Under the pieces are notes generated by a model. The model was not told the DNA's origin. It saw only the letters and a program-made list of their open reading frames with translations, and did no database searches. Shown in pieces: positions 8,177 to 16,631 of a DNA stretch of 46,226 nucleotides. Made by a program: the position numbers and the translations under genes. The stretch comes from CAMCXT01 sp046302715 (GTDB lineage: Bacteria; Bacteroidota; Bacteroidia; M30B66): contig JBKCHQ010000164.1 in assembly GCA_046302715.1 (NCBI GenBank), forward strand, positions 1-46,226. The letters are read 5' to 3'. How positions within the stretch are numbered: position 1 is the first letter of the stretch; every line of letters starts with the position of its first letter.

Positions 8177-8836
8177 ATGCTCGATAAAACCGGTATCGCA
8201 AAACGAATTGCGCAAGAAATAAAGCACGGAATGTATGTCAACCTCGGTATTGGCATTCCTACCCTGGTGGCCAATTACATCCCATCTGGAATGGATGTAG
8301 TGCTGCAATCCGAAAACGGCCTGCTAGGCATCGGGCCTTTTCCTTTTGATGGCGAAGAAGATGCCGACCTTATAAATGCCGGGAAACAAACCATTACCAC
8401 GCTTCCGGGCTCCGCATTCTTTGATTCGGCTATGAGTTTTGGAATGATTCGAGCCGGCAAGGTCGATCTCACTATTTTAGGCGCTATGGAAGTTTCTGAA
8501 AACGGCGATATTGCTAATTGGAAGATTCCCGGAAAAATGGTTAAGGGGATGGGTGGCGCCATGGATCTTGTAGCGTCGGCGCGCAACATTATTGTTGCCA
8601 TGCAACATGTAAATAAGGCGGGTGAATCAAAACTGCTTCCCGCATGCGACCTGCCAATTACGGGTTTGCGTTGCGTTAAGAAAATTGTTACTGAACTTGC
8701 CGTTATTGATGTGCTGCCGAATGGTGGATTTTATTTGCTTGAGCGTGCGCCCGGTATTTCAGTTGAACAGATAAAGAACGCCACCCGAGGCAAACTCACC
8801 GTTCCCGATCAGGTGCCAGAAATGGTATTGCACTAA
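8177..8836 (+). CDS. scoB: 3-oxoacid CoA-transferase, subunit B
   Basis: A 219-residue beta subunit carrying the catalytic glutamate within QSENGLLGIGPFP, where the Glu forms the covalent CoA thioester intermediate. Other family blocks are NLGIGIPTLVANY, GAMEVSENGDIANW and KMVKGMGGAMDLV. It is paired with subunit A 11 bases upstream. Its TAA stop overlaps the stop codon of the convergent DUF4403 gene (the genes share 8833-8836), leaving no room for a terminator between them. Confidence 0.95.
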   Translation: MLDKTGIAKRIAQEIKHGMYVNLGIGIPTLVANYIPSGMDVVLQSENGLLGIGPFPFDGEEDADLINAGKQTITTLPGSAFFDSAMSFGMIRAGKVDLTILGAMEVSENGDIANWKIPGKMVKGMGGAMDLVASARNIIVAMQHVNKAGESKLLPACDLPITGLRCVKKIVTELAVIDVLPNGGFYLLERAPGISVEQIKNATRGKLTVPDQVPEMVLH

Positions 8837-10236
8837 AACTTAATGTTTTTCAAAAATATTTCGGCGGTTCCATTAATGGAAACAACCGCACGGAATGCCT
8901 TTTCTGTTAAATAAATCCCCTGAACTTCAAAGGTATTGAGCTTGCCATTCAATACAATCTGATCGAAATACACCTTGTTATTAATCTGAGCATCAATACT
9001 CTTTCGAATAGAACCTAATGCCTCCTTAGCCGGAAAACGAAGCTTCTTTTCTAGTGTTGATCGCAAGGTTTCGTCTAAAAGCCATTGTGATGACTTAAGC
9101 AAAAGACTTTTACTTTGGATGTCATAATCCAGATTCTCAAAATACAACTCTTCTTTTTCGGAGTCAAAGGCTGGCACGCCCGATAAATAAAAGGTCCCTT
9201 TTACACGACCCGAAAAAACCACCTGAACATACGCTCTTCTGCCTTTTCCGAATACCGTAATTCCCTCTATTTTAATTTTTTTTCGCCCTAACGAAAATTC
9301 TTGTCCCTTTAGTTCTTTTTCGGCCATCAATGTGGCATCCTCAAAACCAATCTCAGATACCACCTCTACCAAAAATTTATTGGATCGCTCCGTTCTAATT
9401 ACCAATTCGGGCAAAGGCGACAATACAGGCCTAGAAGGCTTGGCTCCAGTAATGGTATTGACTTGCGCTTCGGCGCCTATCGTGAATGTTATAGCTTGGG
9501 TACCCATTGTTATGGGCCGCAAGAACAATTTCTGGGGTTTTATAACCAACCAGGTCGAACTGGTCGAGTCCAGCAATAAAGGCTCTGCGGCGGTACTCCA
9601 CAAGCGGGTAATTTCACTTTTTAAATTAAATGCATTGTTAATCTCTTTTTCTGCCTCGGCTACGCTCTCCTTAATTTGCTTGTCGAGCGGCTTTTCAACC
9701 ATTCCTGAAATAGGAATGTCGAACGGGCCCACTTCAAAAACAGGCTTTTTTTTCCACTGAAATCCCTCCGATGATAAATTGGCCTTAAACACATACGCCT
9801 TATCAATGGAGGGCCGCGCCTTTACAAAAACATCCACGTCAAAAGTAAACTCCTTTTCAGGCTTAGGACAAAAACTGCAAGGACTCCAGCGTGCTTTACT
9901 CCAAATACTTAAAGGCAAGGTTATTAGAACATCTCCACCCGATTGGGCGGTCTTTACCGAGGTATTGCGTCGTACTACTAATTGTATATCGTCTTCTTCT
10001 GGAACGGTATAGGATCTGTCCTCATACACCACCGTACCCATGGATTTGTTAATGTACGCCGAGAGTTCTTTATAAGTAATGCTAACCGGCAATTCTATTT
10101 CGGATGTTTTGGGCACATAGCGCTCCGCATTTTCTAGATACTCCGGCTCGGGAGCCTTAATGGTTTTACAGGCGCTTAAGCATAAAATAAGCAGACTCGC
10201 CCCAAAACTTTTTTGCCAAAAAAACCTTAAGTACAT
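8833..10236 (-). CDS. DUF4403 family lipoprotein
   Basis: A 467-residue predicted lipoprotein with a signal segment ending in the lipobox LSAC (Cys23), followed by a Pro/Glu-rich linker. The mature chain is mainly beta with repeated domain-like halves (IELPVSITYKELSAYIN near the start, a similar LVIRTERSNKFLVEVVSE region in the middle), which fits DUF4403, a Bacteroidota/Proteobacteria family of unknown function. No catalytic motif is visible. ATG 10236 is the only usable start before the signal core. It sits just 4 nt after a TAnnTTTG box, so the mRNA may be leaderless. The gene converges on scoB with overlapping stops. Confidence 0.8.
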   Translation of the reverse strand: MYLRFFWQKSFGASLLILCLSACKTIKAPEPEYLENAERYVPKTSEIELPVSITYKELSAYINKSMGTVVYEDRSYTVPEEDDIQLVVRRNTSVKTAQSGGDVLITLPLSIWSKARWSPCSFCPKPEKEFTFDVDVFVKARPSIDKAYVFKANLSSEGFQWKKKPVFEVGPFDIPISGMVEKPLDKQIKESVAEAEKEINNAFNLKSEITRLWSTAAEPLLLDSTSSTWLVIKPQKLFLRPITMGTQAITFTIGAEAQVNTITGAKPSRPVLSPLPELVIRTERSNKFLVEVVSEIGFEDATLMAEKELKGQEFSLGRKKIKIEGITVFGKGRRAYVQVVFSGRVKGTFYLSGVPAFDSEKEELYFENLDYDIQSKSLLLKSSQWLLDETLRSTLEKKLRFPAKEALGSIRKSIDAQINNKVYFDQIVLNGKLNTFEVQGIYLTEKAFRAVVSINGTAEIFLKNIKF

Positions 10237-10240
10237 ATTA

Positions 10241-10248
10241 CAAATTTA
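10241..10248 (-). promoter_or_regulatory. Candidate -7 box (TAAATTTG) abutting the DUF4403 start
   Basis: A TAnnTTTG match on the minus strand ending 4 nt before the ATG at 10236. The order box, 4 nt, ATG-TAC-TTAAGG recurs in front of the wza-like gene and the gene starting at 35714. The predicted transcription start falls at or next to the ATG. Confidence 0.4.
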
Positions 10249-10386
10249 ATGCGGTTATGCGAATTTAGTGACGGGGTTTTACTTGTATTGCTGATCTTGG
10301 GTTTAGCCTCGGGATTCGAAGCCCAACTTCATCGAAATCTTGATGGTTTTCATGAAGATTTTGTTTTAGATTCAAAGCAAAAATAA
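10249..10386 (+). CDS. Possible 45-residue exported or membrane peptide (small ORF)
   Basis: An ATG-to-TAA ORF in the gap between the DUF4403 gene and queA. Its product has a short N-terminus, a strong hydrophobic core (VLLVLLILGLASG) ending near FEAQ, then a polar tail, so it looks like a signal peptide with a 25-residue mature part. Against it: no plus-strand -7 box lies upstream, its ATG directly abuts the opposite-strand promoter box, and it may be chance or a remnant. I do not recognise it. Confidence 0.22.
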   Translation: MRLCEFSDGVLLVLLILGLASGFEAQLHRNLDGFHEDFVLDSKQK

Positions 10387-10411
10387 CCTAACAAACCGAT
10401 TGGCTTTTTTG

Positions 10412-10419
10412 TACCTTTG
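10412..10419 (+). promoter_or_regulatory. Candidate -7 box (TACCTTTG) for queA-ispD-purD
   Basis: A TAnnTTTG match 27 nt before the queA ATG. No -33 TTG is present at the usual distance. It is likely to drive the three-gene operon, whose genes are spaced 1 base apart or overlap. Confidence 0.45.
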
Positions 10420-10446
10420 CCCGCTAATTTTTAATACAGGCGCTTC

Positions 10447-11496
10447 ATGAAATTGTCGAATTTCAAGTTTAAACTGCCCCCGGAGCTTATTGCTGAGCGC
10501 CCGGCCGAAAACAGGGATGATGCCCGTTTGATGGTTTTAGATCGAAAAACAAAGACTATAGAACATAAAACCTTCAAAGACATTTTAAACTATTTTGATG
10601 ATGGCGATACGTTTATCATCAATAATACCAAGGTTTTTCCCGCACGTATGTACGGAAACAAGGAAAAAACAGGGGCTAAAATCGAGGTTTTCCTGCTGCG
10701 CGAACTTAACCGCGAAAGCCGTCTTTGGGACGTTCTAGTAGATCCTGCCCGAAAAATCCGTATAGGCAATAAATTGTATTTCGGCGATGATGATTCGCTG
10801 GTTGCCGAGGTAATTGACAATACTACATCGAGAGGCCGAACGTTGCGTTTTTTATTCGATGGCCCACATGAGGAGTTCAAGCGTGTGTTGTATTCGCTAG
10901 GCGAAACACCCATCCCTAAATACATTACCCGCAAACCCGACGAAGAAGACGAAATACGCTTTCAAACCGTTTTTGCTAAAGTAGAAGGCGCCGTTGCAGC
11001 GCCAACAGCGGGGCTCCACTTTAGCCGTGAGCTTATGAAGCGCATGGAACTTAAGGGAATTAATTTTTCCGAAATTACCCTACACGTTGGCCTCGGCAGT
11101 TTCCGCACTGTTGAAGTAGAGGATCTCAGCAAGCATAAAATGGACAGTGAAGAGATGTTTATTACCGAAGAAGCCGCTGAGATTGTTAATAAAAGCCGAA
11201 GAGAACGTCATCGTGTGGTTTCTGTTGGCACCACCACCATGCGTGCCATTGAGACCTCTGTTTCCACCGAGGGATACTTAAAGCCCTACGAGGGGTGGAC
11301 GAATAAGTTTATCTATCCACCTTACGACTTTAGAGTCGCCAACACGCTCATTACCAATTTCCATATGCCTATGAGTACCCTGCTCATCATGGTTTCTGCC
11401 TTTGCCGGACATGATTTTGTTATGGAAGCCTATAAAGAAGCCGTTAAGGAAAAATATCGCTTTTACACCTACGGTGATGCGATGTTGATTTTATAA
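10447..11496 (+). CDS. queA: tRNA preQ1(34) S-adenosylmethionine ribosyltransferase-isomerase
   Basis: Transfers and isomerises the ribosyl group of S-adenosylmethionine onto 7-aminomethyl-7-deazaguanine at tRNA position 34, giving epoxyqueuosine in queuosine synthesis. The 349-residue length is typical. Conserved blocks seen are LPPELIAERPAENRDDARLMV, FIINNTKVFPAR, GAVAAPTAGLHFS, ITLHVGLGSFRTV, VSVGTTTMRAIET and the C-terminal LITNFHMPMSTLLIMVSAFAG. It is first in an operon with ispD, whose GTG begins 1 base after the queA stop. Other queuosine genes are not in the window. Confidence 0.97.
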   Translation: MKLSNFKFKLPPELIAERPAENRDDARLMVLDRKTKTIEHKTFKDILNYFDDGDTFIINNTKVFPARMYGNKEKTGAKIEVFLLRELNRESRLWDVLVDPARKIRIGNKLYFGDDDSLVAEVIDNTTSRGRTLRFLFDGPHEEFKRVLYSLGETPIPKYITRKPDEEDEIRFQTVFAKVEGAVAAPTAGLHFSRELMKRMELKGINFSEITLHVGLGSFRTVEVEDLSKHKMDSEEMFITEEAAEIVNKSRRERHRVVSVGTTTMRAIETSVSTEGYLKPYEGWTNKFIYPPYDFRVANTLITNFHMPMSTLLIMVSAFAGHDFVMEAYKEAVKEKYRFYTYGDAMLIL

Positions 11497-11497
11497 G

Positions 11498-12187
11498 GTG
11501 AATCGTAGTTTCATTGTTGTAGCAGGCGGCAGCGGAACCCGGATGAATGCATCGGTTCCCAAGCAGTTCTTGCTATTGGCCAATAAACCTGTACTCATGC
11601 ATACGCTCCAAAACTTGCATGTTGCGGCCCCCGATGCCCCTATTATTCTGGTACTTCCTGCCGATCAACGGGAGTATTGGAGCGCCCTGTGTTCAGCACA
11701 TCATTTCAGCATTCTACATCAGGTTGTTGCGGGTGGAGAAACACGCTTTCATTCCGTAAAAAACGGACTTGCTCTGGCAACCGGCGATTATGTTGCCGTG
11801 CACGACGGGGTTCGGCCCTTGGTTTCAAAAGAAACCATTGATCGGGTTTTTGAGGCCGCCTACCAACATGGGGCTGCCGTTCCGGCCATTTCACCCAACG
11901 ACTCAGTAAGAATCTTAAACGGCAAAGCGAGTGTTGCCGTTGAACGTGCTAATGTCGCCTTGGTTCAAACCCCGCAGTGTTTTAGATTAGCCCTTATTAA
12001 AAAAGCATTTGAACAGGGATATCGTAAAGAATTTACCGACTGTGCCTCTGTTTTAGAAGCCGATGGAGTTGCTGTATCAACCGTAAATGGTAACGAAGAA
12101 AATATTAAAATTACCCGACCGCAGGATTTAATCCTGGCCGATTGGTATATAAAAAATCCATGCCTTCGAAAACATCATGAAGACTAA
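11498..12187 (+). CDS. ispD: 2-C-methyl-D-erythritol 4-phosphate cytidylyltransferase
   Basis: Third enzyme of the non-mevalonate isoprenoid pathway; couples CTP to methylerythritol phosphate. The 229 residues show the nucleotide-binding loop VVAGGSGTRMNASVPKQF at the N-terminus, HDGVRPLVS, and ALVQTPQCFR near the active site, ending with the conserved NIKITRPQDL. The start codon is GTG, 1 base after the queA stop; starting later would remove the first beta strand. The 3' end overlaps purD by 11 bases. The usual second Ala in the loop (AAG) is Val-Ala-Gly here, a mild change. Confidence 0.95.
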   Translation: MNRSFIVVAGGSGTRMNASVPKQFLLLANKPVLMHTLQNLHVAAPDAPIILVLPADQREYWSALCSAHHFSILHQVVAGGETRFHSVKNGLALATGDYVAVHDGVRPLVSKETIDRVFEAAYQHGAAVPAISPNDSVRILNGKASVAVERANVALVQTPQCFRLALIKKAFEQGYRKEFTDCASVLEADGVAVSTVNGNEENIKITRPQDLILADWYIKNPCLRKHHED

Positions 12188-13454
12188 TGTACTCATCTTA
12201 GGATCGGGCGGTAGAGAACATGCATTTGCCTGGAAGATTTCCCAAAGCCCAAAACTGGGCAGCCTCTACATTGCTCCTGGCAATGCAGGAACCCGCCAAT
12301 GCGGCATCAACGTAGGTCTTGATATTCTCGATTTCGAATGTCTTGAACGTTTCGTGCTGGAACATTCCATTGAACTGGTAGTGGTAGGGCCCGAAGAGCC
12401 CCTTGTAAAAGGAATTCGCGATTATTTTAACTCGCAGCCCGCTTTACATCACGTAAAACTTGTTGGACCCGGTAGTATGGGGGCGCAGCTCGAAGGCTCA
12501 AAAGATTTTGCAAAGCAGTTTATGGCTAGGCATAACATTCCCACGGCAGCCTATAAAAGTTTTACGCAGAATACCCTTAACGAAGGATTGGACTTTTTGG
12601 AACAAAATGCCGGGCCTTATGTATTAAAAGCATCAGGCTTGGCCGCGGGCAAAGGTGTAGTTATTTTAGAGCAGCGCGAAGAGGCAAAGCAAGAACTCAT
12701 AGATATGTTGGGAGGTAAATTTGGTGCAGCAAGCCAAACTGTGGTCATCGAGTCGTTCTTAAAAGGCGTTGAATGCTCGGTTTTTGTGCTTACCGATGGA
12801 AAAGACTATTTCCTGTTGCCCGAAGCCAAGGACCATAAGCGGATTGGCGAAGGCGAAACCGGGTTGAACACTGGCGGAATGGGAGCATTTTCGCCGGTAC
12901 CATTTTGCGATGCCGAGTTTATGAACAAGGTAAAGGCGCAAATCATTGAACCCACTATTCAAGGGTTACACAAAGAAAGTATCCCCTACACCGGCTTTAT
13001 TTTCTTCGGTTTGATAAATGTGGCGGGAAATCCATTCGTTATCGAATACAATTGTCGAATGGGCGATCCCGAAACAGAGGCGGTGCTGCCACGCCTCGAA
13101 AATGATTTGCTGGATGTTTTTGATGCTTTATTTTCAGGTAAATTAGAGGAAATTGAGCCTCTGTTTTCCAAACAAGCTTCGGCAACTGTGGTGGTGGTTT
13201 CGGGCGGTTATCCCGAAGCCTACGAGAAAGGGAAGATTGTACACGGACTTGAAAAAACAACGCGTGGCCTTGTGTTTCATGCGGGAACGCAGCAGCAGGG
13301 CGAGCATATCGTTACCTCAGGAGGACGGGTGCTTGCCTTTACAGGAATGGCCGATACTCTGGAACAGGCCGTATCTAATTCGTATGAACAAATCAATTCG
13401 ATTTGTTACGAGGGAATTTACTATCGGAAGGATATTGCTAAAATTGGCCTTTAA
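12177..13454 (+). CDS. purD: Phosphoribosylamine--glycine ligase (GAR synthetase)
   Basis: The second step of de novo purine synthesis: joins glycine to phosphoribosylamine using ATP. The 425-residue ATP-grasp protein begins with MKTNVLILGSGGREHAFAW, carries VVGPEEPLVKGI, the ATP-grasp lysine region YVLKASGLAAGKGV, and the metal-binding YNCRMGDPETEAVLPRL. The preATP-grasp, ATP-grasp and C-terminal rudimentary domains are all present. It overlaps ispD by 11 bases. Its TAA stop overlaps the stop of the convergent Wzc gene. No other purine genes are adjacent. Confidence 0.97.
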   Translation: MKTNVLILGSGGREHAFAWKISQSPKLGSLYIAPGNAGTRQCGINVGLDILDFECLERFVLEHSIELVVVGPEEPLVKGIRDYFNSQPALHHVKLVGPGSMGAQLEGSKDFAKQFMARHNIPTAAYKSFTQNTLNEGLDFLEQNAGPYVLKASGLAAGKGVVILEQREEAKQELIDMLGGKFGAASQTVVIESFLKGVECSVFVLTDGKDYFLLPEAKDHKRIGEGETGLNTGGMGAFSPVPFCDAEFMNKVKAQIIEPTIQGLHKESIPYTGFIFFGLINVAGNPFVIEYNCRMGDPETEAVLPRLENDLLDVFDALFSGKLEEIEPLFSKQASATVVVVSGGYPEAYEKGKIVHGLEKTTRGLVFHAGTQQQGEHIVTSGGRVLAFTGMADTLEQAVSNSYEQINSICYEGIYYRKDIAKIGL

Positions 13455-15811
13455 TTCAGTCGCAAAATTCGCCTCCAAAATGGCTTTTCATTTTCTTCGT
13501 AGGAATAACTGTAGGCGTAGGAATATCCGTAACCTGCGGATTTGGAAGCATCATTTAGCAACAACGCCATATTAGGTAATTTTTTATCCCTGTGGAACGA
13601 TTCTGGAATATGGAGGGTACCCTTATCGGTATATCCAGCGCGAACCAGGTAAATAACGGCGTCTGCATATTGGGCAACAAGTAGTGTGTCGGTAACCAGC
13701 CCAGAAGGAGCGGTGTCAACAATTATGTAATCATAACACGACCTTAAGGTTTCTAATACCTCGCCTACCCGTTCAGACATAAGTAACTCCGCTGGATTAG
13801 GGGGTATATCTCCCGCCGGCAAGACAAAAAGATTGTCAAATTCCTTCATCGGAAAAATAAAATCGTCTACAGCACTCTGACTATCAATTAAGTAGTTGGT
13901 TAACCCTTTGCAATGCGGTAAACCAAGATATTCTAATAATTTTTGCCGGCGTAAATCAAGGCCTAATAAAAGCACTTTTTTGCCCGAAGCAGCAAAGATT
14001 GCAGCAAGGTTTATCGCTACAAATGTTTTGCCTTCTCGTGCTAAAGTTGAAGTAACAAACAATATCTGTCCATCGCTTTTTTTGTGATCCAATATAAATG
14101 CGATGTTTGTTCGTATTGATCGAAATGCCTCCGATAATTGAGACTTATCGTTTTGTTTTACTGCTAGCTTATGCACCGCACGCGCATTGGGGATTTCGCC
14201 CAAAAACGGAATGTTTAATTTATTTAGCGCCTCCTTATTACGCACTTTCGTATTGAAGAGGCTCAAAATATAGATTGCCACAACCGGAATAAACACCCCA
14301 AAGAAAAATGCTAATCCGAAATACAATTTGCGGTTAGGGCTTACAATTTTTCCTGAGCTGTATGCCGCATCAATAACCTTGGCATTAGAAACGGTAACTG
14401 CCAATGCAATGGCTGTTTCTTCGCGCTTTTGTAGTAGATAGAGGTAAAGTGACTCTTTTATTTGCTGCTGCCGCTGAATTTCTCTTAGTTCTCTTTCTTT
14501 TTTAGGAAATGTTGAAATTCGACTGTTGATTTTTGAGTCCTGTTTATTTAACGTGGCCTCTTTTAATTCATATGTCGAAATTAGATTTTCTAAGGCAGCC
14601 TTAATGCTTTGGCGCAAACTTGCGATTTGTCCTTCAAGCGATACAGCCAATGGGTTTGATGCCGAGCTATTTTTTTCAATCCGATTTCGATTGAGGACGT
14701 GTTTGTTGTGTTCATTGATCATGTTCACTACGGCATCATCCGTTAAACCCAGATTTGCCGGCAATAAGTCGTTATTATCTATTGATTTATTGAGATAATT
14801 ATAAACGAAACGGCTTAATTGGAGCTGTATATTGGTTTGAATAATTTCCTGCTCAATCTTTGATTCGCTGGCGAGGTCTATCTCGGTTTCTGAAGGGATA
14901 TCCACCAAATTTAGCCGTGTCTTATATTCTTCTGCAACAGCTTCAACATCAGATAGCTCAGCAGTTATATACTTGATGCGTTCGTTAATAAACTCGGAGG
15001 TGTTTAAACTCACCTGATTTTTATCCTCTATAGCATCCTCTCTGTATTGCTTAATTAATGAATTTAATATGTCGGTGGCTCTTTTTTTAATCGGATCGCG
15101 CAGGGTAATGCGGATTACATTTGATTTTACATTCACCGCTTCGACCTTTAAACGCTCTGCAAATTCTGCCGCAACAATGTGCGTTGGTTTTACCGCTAAG
15201 CGTATTTTTCCGAAGTTTGTTTTGCCTTCAACATTTTGCTTTTTCAGTTGAAATTTGGCCTTGCCTAAATTTACAGGAGTCCCGAATGTTGATTTTGCCA
15301 ATTTGCCTTCGGCAAGGAGGTCATAAGTATTCCCTGATTTATAAATTACTTCTGCGCTTAGTGTGTTGTTTTCGAAAAAGGTATCGTTGGGCAAGACCTG
15401 TAAAAGAAAAGGCGCATCGGTATATAGTTCTAAATCTAAGGGCGAATGTTCGACAAAATAAGATACATTTAAACCCAACTCTTCGACCACACGGTTCATT
15501 AATGTGCGTGATTTGAGGATTTCGATTTCATTTTCCAGCTTATTTCCGTTGCTGATTAACCCCAAATCCTCAAAAACACTTATTTCGTCAATACTTTTAC
15601 CCTTTGATTCGTCCTTTATAAGCACCGTTGAGCTCGCCTCATATTTTGTGGGCGTATACTTCAAATAGAAATGGCACGATAAAACCGCTAATACGGCGCC
15701 TCCAACAATCCACGGCCATTTAACCAGATATTTCCAGATGAGTTCCTTCAAATTAAATTCGGGATACTCTACTTGATTTTCGAAATCTGATCTTGGTGCC
15801 GTGTTTTCCAC
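13451..15811 (-). CDS. wzc: Wzc-like polysaccharide co-polymerase / tyrosine autokinase
   Basis: A 786-residue inner-membrane protein controlling capsule or exopolysaccharide polymerisation and export. The N-terminal Wzz domain is bounded by a membrane helix at about 32-52 and a second at about 505-525, with a long periplasmic region containing coiled-coil segments (about 280-470). The cytoplasmic BY-kinase domain has Walker A (STLAREGKTF, about residues 588-598), Walker A' (LLLGLDLRRQK) and Walker B (YIIVDTAPSG). A C-terminal tyrosine cluster (YGYSYAYSYSY) is the autophosphorylation site typical of Wzc/Ptk proteins. The Walker A has Ala-Arg where Pro-Gly or Ser-Gly is usual, but GKT is intact. 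The GTG start shares a base with the stop of the export gene. It is last in the polysaccharide operon. Confidence 0.93.
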   Translation of the reverse strand: MENTAPRSDFENQVEYPEFNLKELIWKYLVKWPWIVGGAVLAVLSCHFYLKYTPTKYEASSTVLIKDESKGKSIDEISVFEDLGLISNGNKLENEIEILKSRTLMNRVVEELGLNVSYFVEHSPLDLELYTDAPFLLQVLPNDTFFENNTLSAEVIYKSGNTYDLLAEGKLAKSTFGTPVNLGKAKFQLKKQNVEGKTNFGKIRLAVKPTHIVAAEFAERLKVEAVNVKSNVIRITLRDPIKKRATDILNSLIKQYREDAIEDKNQVSLNTSEFINERIKYITAELSDVEAVAEEYKTRLNLVDIPSETEIDLASESKIEQEIIQTNIQLQLSRFVYNYLNKSIDNNDLLPANLGLTDDAVVNMINEHNKHVLNRNRIEKNSSASNPLAVSLEGQIASLRQSIKAALENLISTYELKEATLNKQDSKINSRISTFPKKERELREIQRQQQIKESLYLYLLQKREETAIALAVTVSNAKVIDAAYSSGKIVSPNRKLYFGLAFFFGVFIPVVAIYILSLFNTKVRNKEALNKLNIPFLGEIPNARAVHKLAVKQNDKSQLSEAFRSIRTNIAFILDHKKSDGQILFVTSTLAREGKTFVAINLAAIFAASGKKVLLLGLDLRRQKLLEYLGLPHCKGLTNYLIDSQSAVDDFIFPMKEFDNLFVLPAGDIPPNPAELLMSERVGEVLETLRSCYDYIIVDTAPSGLVTDTLLVAQYADAVIYLVRAGYTDKGTLHIPESFHRDKKLPNMALLLNDASKSAGYGYSYAYSYSYEENEKPFWRRILRLN

Positions 15812-16602
15812 TATTTCGTAATAAGAGTTAAAGTAGTTATCAAAAGCGTTAGAATGGAAACTACAACACCCAAACGACTATTAATGGCGCTGGCATTTCG
15901 CTGCGCACGATTAGGTTCTACGTAGATAATATCGTTTTGCTGCAAAAAATAGCAATCGGCCGACTTAAAAACCTCATCGTTTGTAAGATTAATTCGGTAC
16001 GTCTTTTTTTTACCATTTTCGGCGCGAACCAATAAAATATTATCACGTTTTGCGGTAATATTTAAATCCCCTGCAAGCCCAAGCGCTTCGGTAAATGTGA
16101 GTTTTTCGTTTGGAATAATGAAGCTTCCCGGACTTCGAACATCCCCCAAAACCGTTATTCGAAAATTTTGGATTCTTATATTCACTGTTGGCTCCTGTAA
16201 ATATCGTTTTAAGCTGTCCTGGAGCATTTTTGTAACATTTTCGCGCGACATGCCACCTATATGCACCGAGCCTATTTCAGGAAAATTAATATTGCCACTT
16301 GCATCAACCAAATAACCCCCTACACTGGCCACTCCGTTGGCATAATTAACCGCTTGTGGGCTAACCAGATTTAAATAGGGGTTGAACGGCGCCGCTAATT
16401 CCGGATCTTTAGACGACACATGGATGGATAAGATGTCGTCTGGCTTAAAAACAAGCGTGTGTTTCGGCAAATTGGCATCGCCATCAACCTGAAAATACGC
16501 TGAAGACTTGCGGGAAACACATGCCTGAAACCCGAAAAAAAACAGCATTATTGCGATGAATAAAAATGTTGACTTACGGTATGTTTTACTCCTTAATAGC
16601 AT
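15811..16602 (-). CDS. wza: Wza-like polysaccharide export lipoprotein (SLBB domain)
   Basis: A 263-residue outer-membrane export protein. A signal segment ends in the lipobox FQAC (about Cys28), followed by a poly_export domain (FKPDDILSIHVSSKDPE onward) with GNINFPEIGSVHIGGMSREN, and an SLBB-like domain (NFRITVLGDVRSPGSFIIP). A C-terminal hydrophobic helix (about 243-262) would sit in the outer membrane. The open frame extends 66 codons further upstream, into the sugar transferase gene, but that part is basic and Cys-rich, unlike a signal peptide. I therefore start at the ATG at 16602. A -7 box ends 4 nt before this ATG, so an internal, possibly leaderless promoter may serve wza-wzc. Wza and Wzc form the trans-envelope export machine. 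Confidence 0.9.
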   Translation of the reverse strand: MLLRSKTYRKSTFLFIAIMLFFFGFQACVSRKSSAYFQVDGDANLPKHTLVFKPDDILSIHVSSKDPELAAPFNPYLNLVSPQAVNYANGVASVGGYLVDASGNINFPEIGSVHIGGMSRENVTKMLQDSLKRYLQEPTVNIRIQNFRITVLGDVRSPGSFIIPNEKLTFTEALGLAGDLNITAKRDNILLVRAENGKKKTYRINLTNDEVFKSADCYFLQQNDIIYVEPNRAQRNASAINSRLGVVVSILTLLITTLTLITK

Positions 16603-16606
16603 TAAA

Positions 16607-16614
16607 CAAAGGTA
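16607..16614 (-). promoter_or_regulatory. Candidate internal -7 box (TACCTTTG) before the wza-like gene
   Basis: A TAnnTTTG match on the minus strand between the sugar transferase stop and the wza ATG, ending 4 nt before that ATG. The order box, 4 nt, ATG-CTA-TTAAGG matches two other genes in the window. It could allow export genes to be expressed separately from the glycosyltransferases upstream. Confidence 0.4.
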
Positions 16615-16631
16615 AACATCGAATTCAAACC

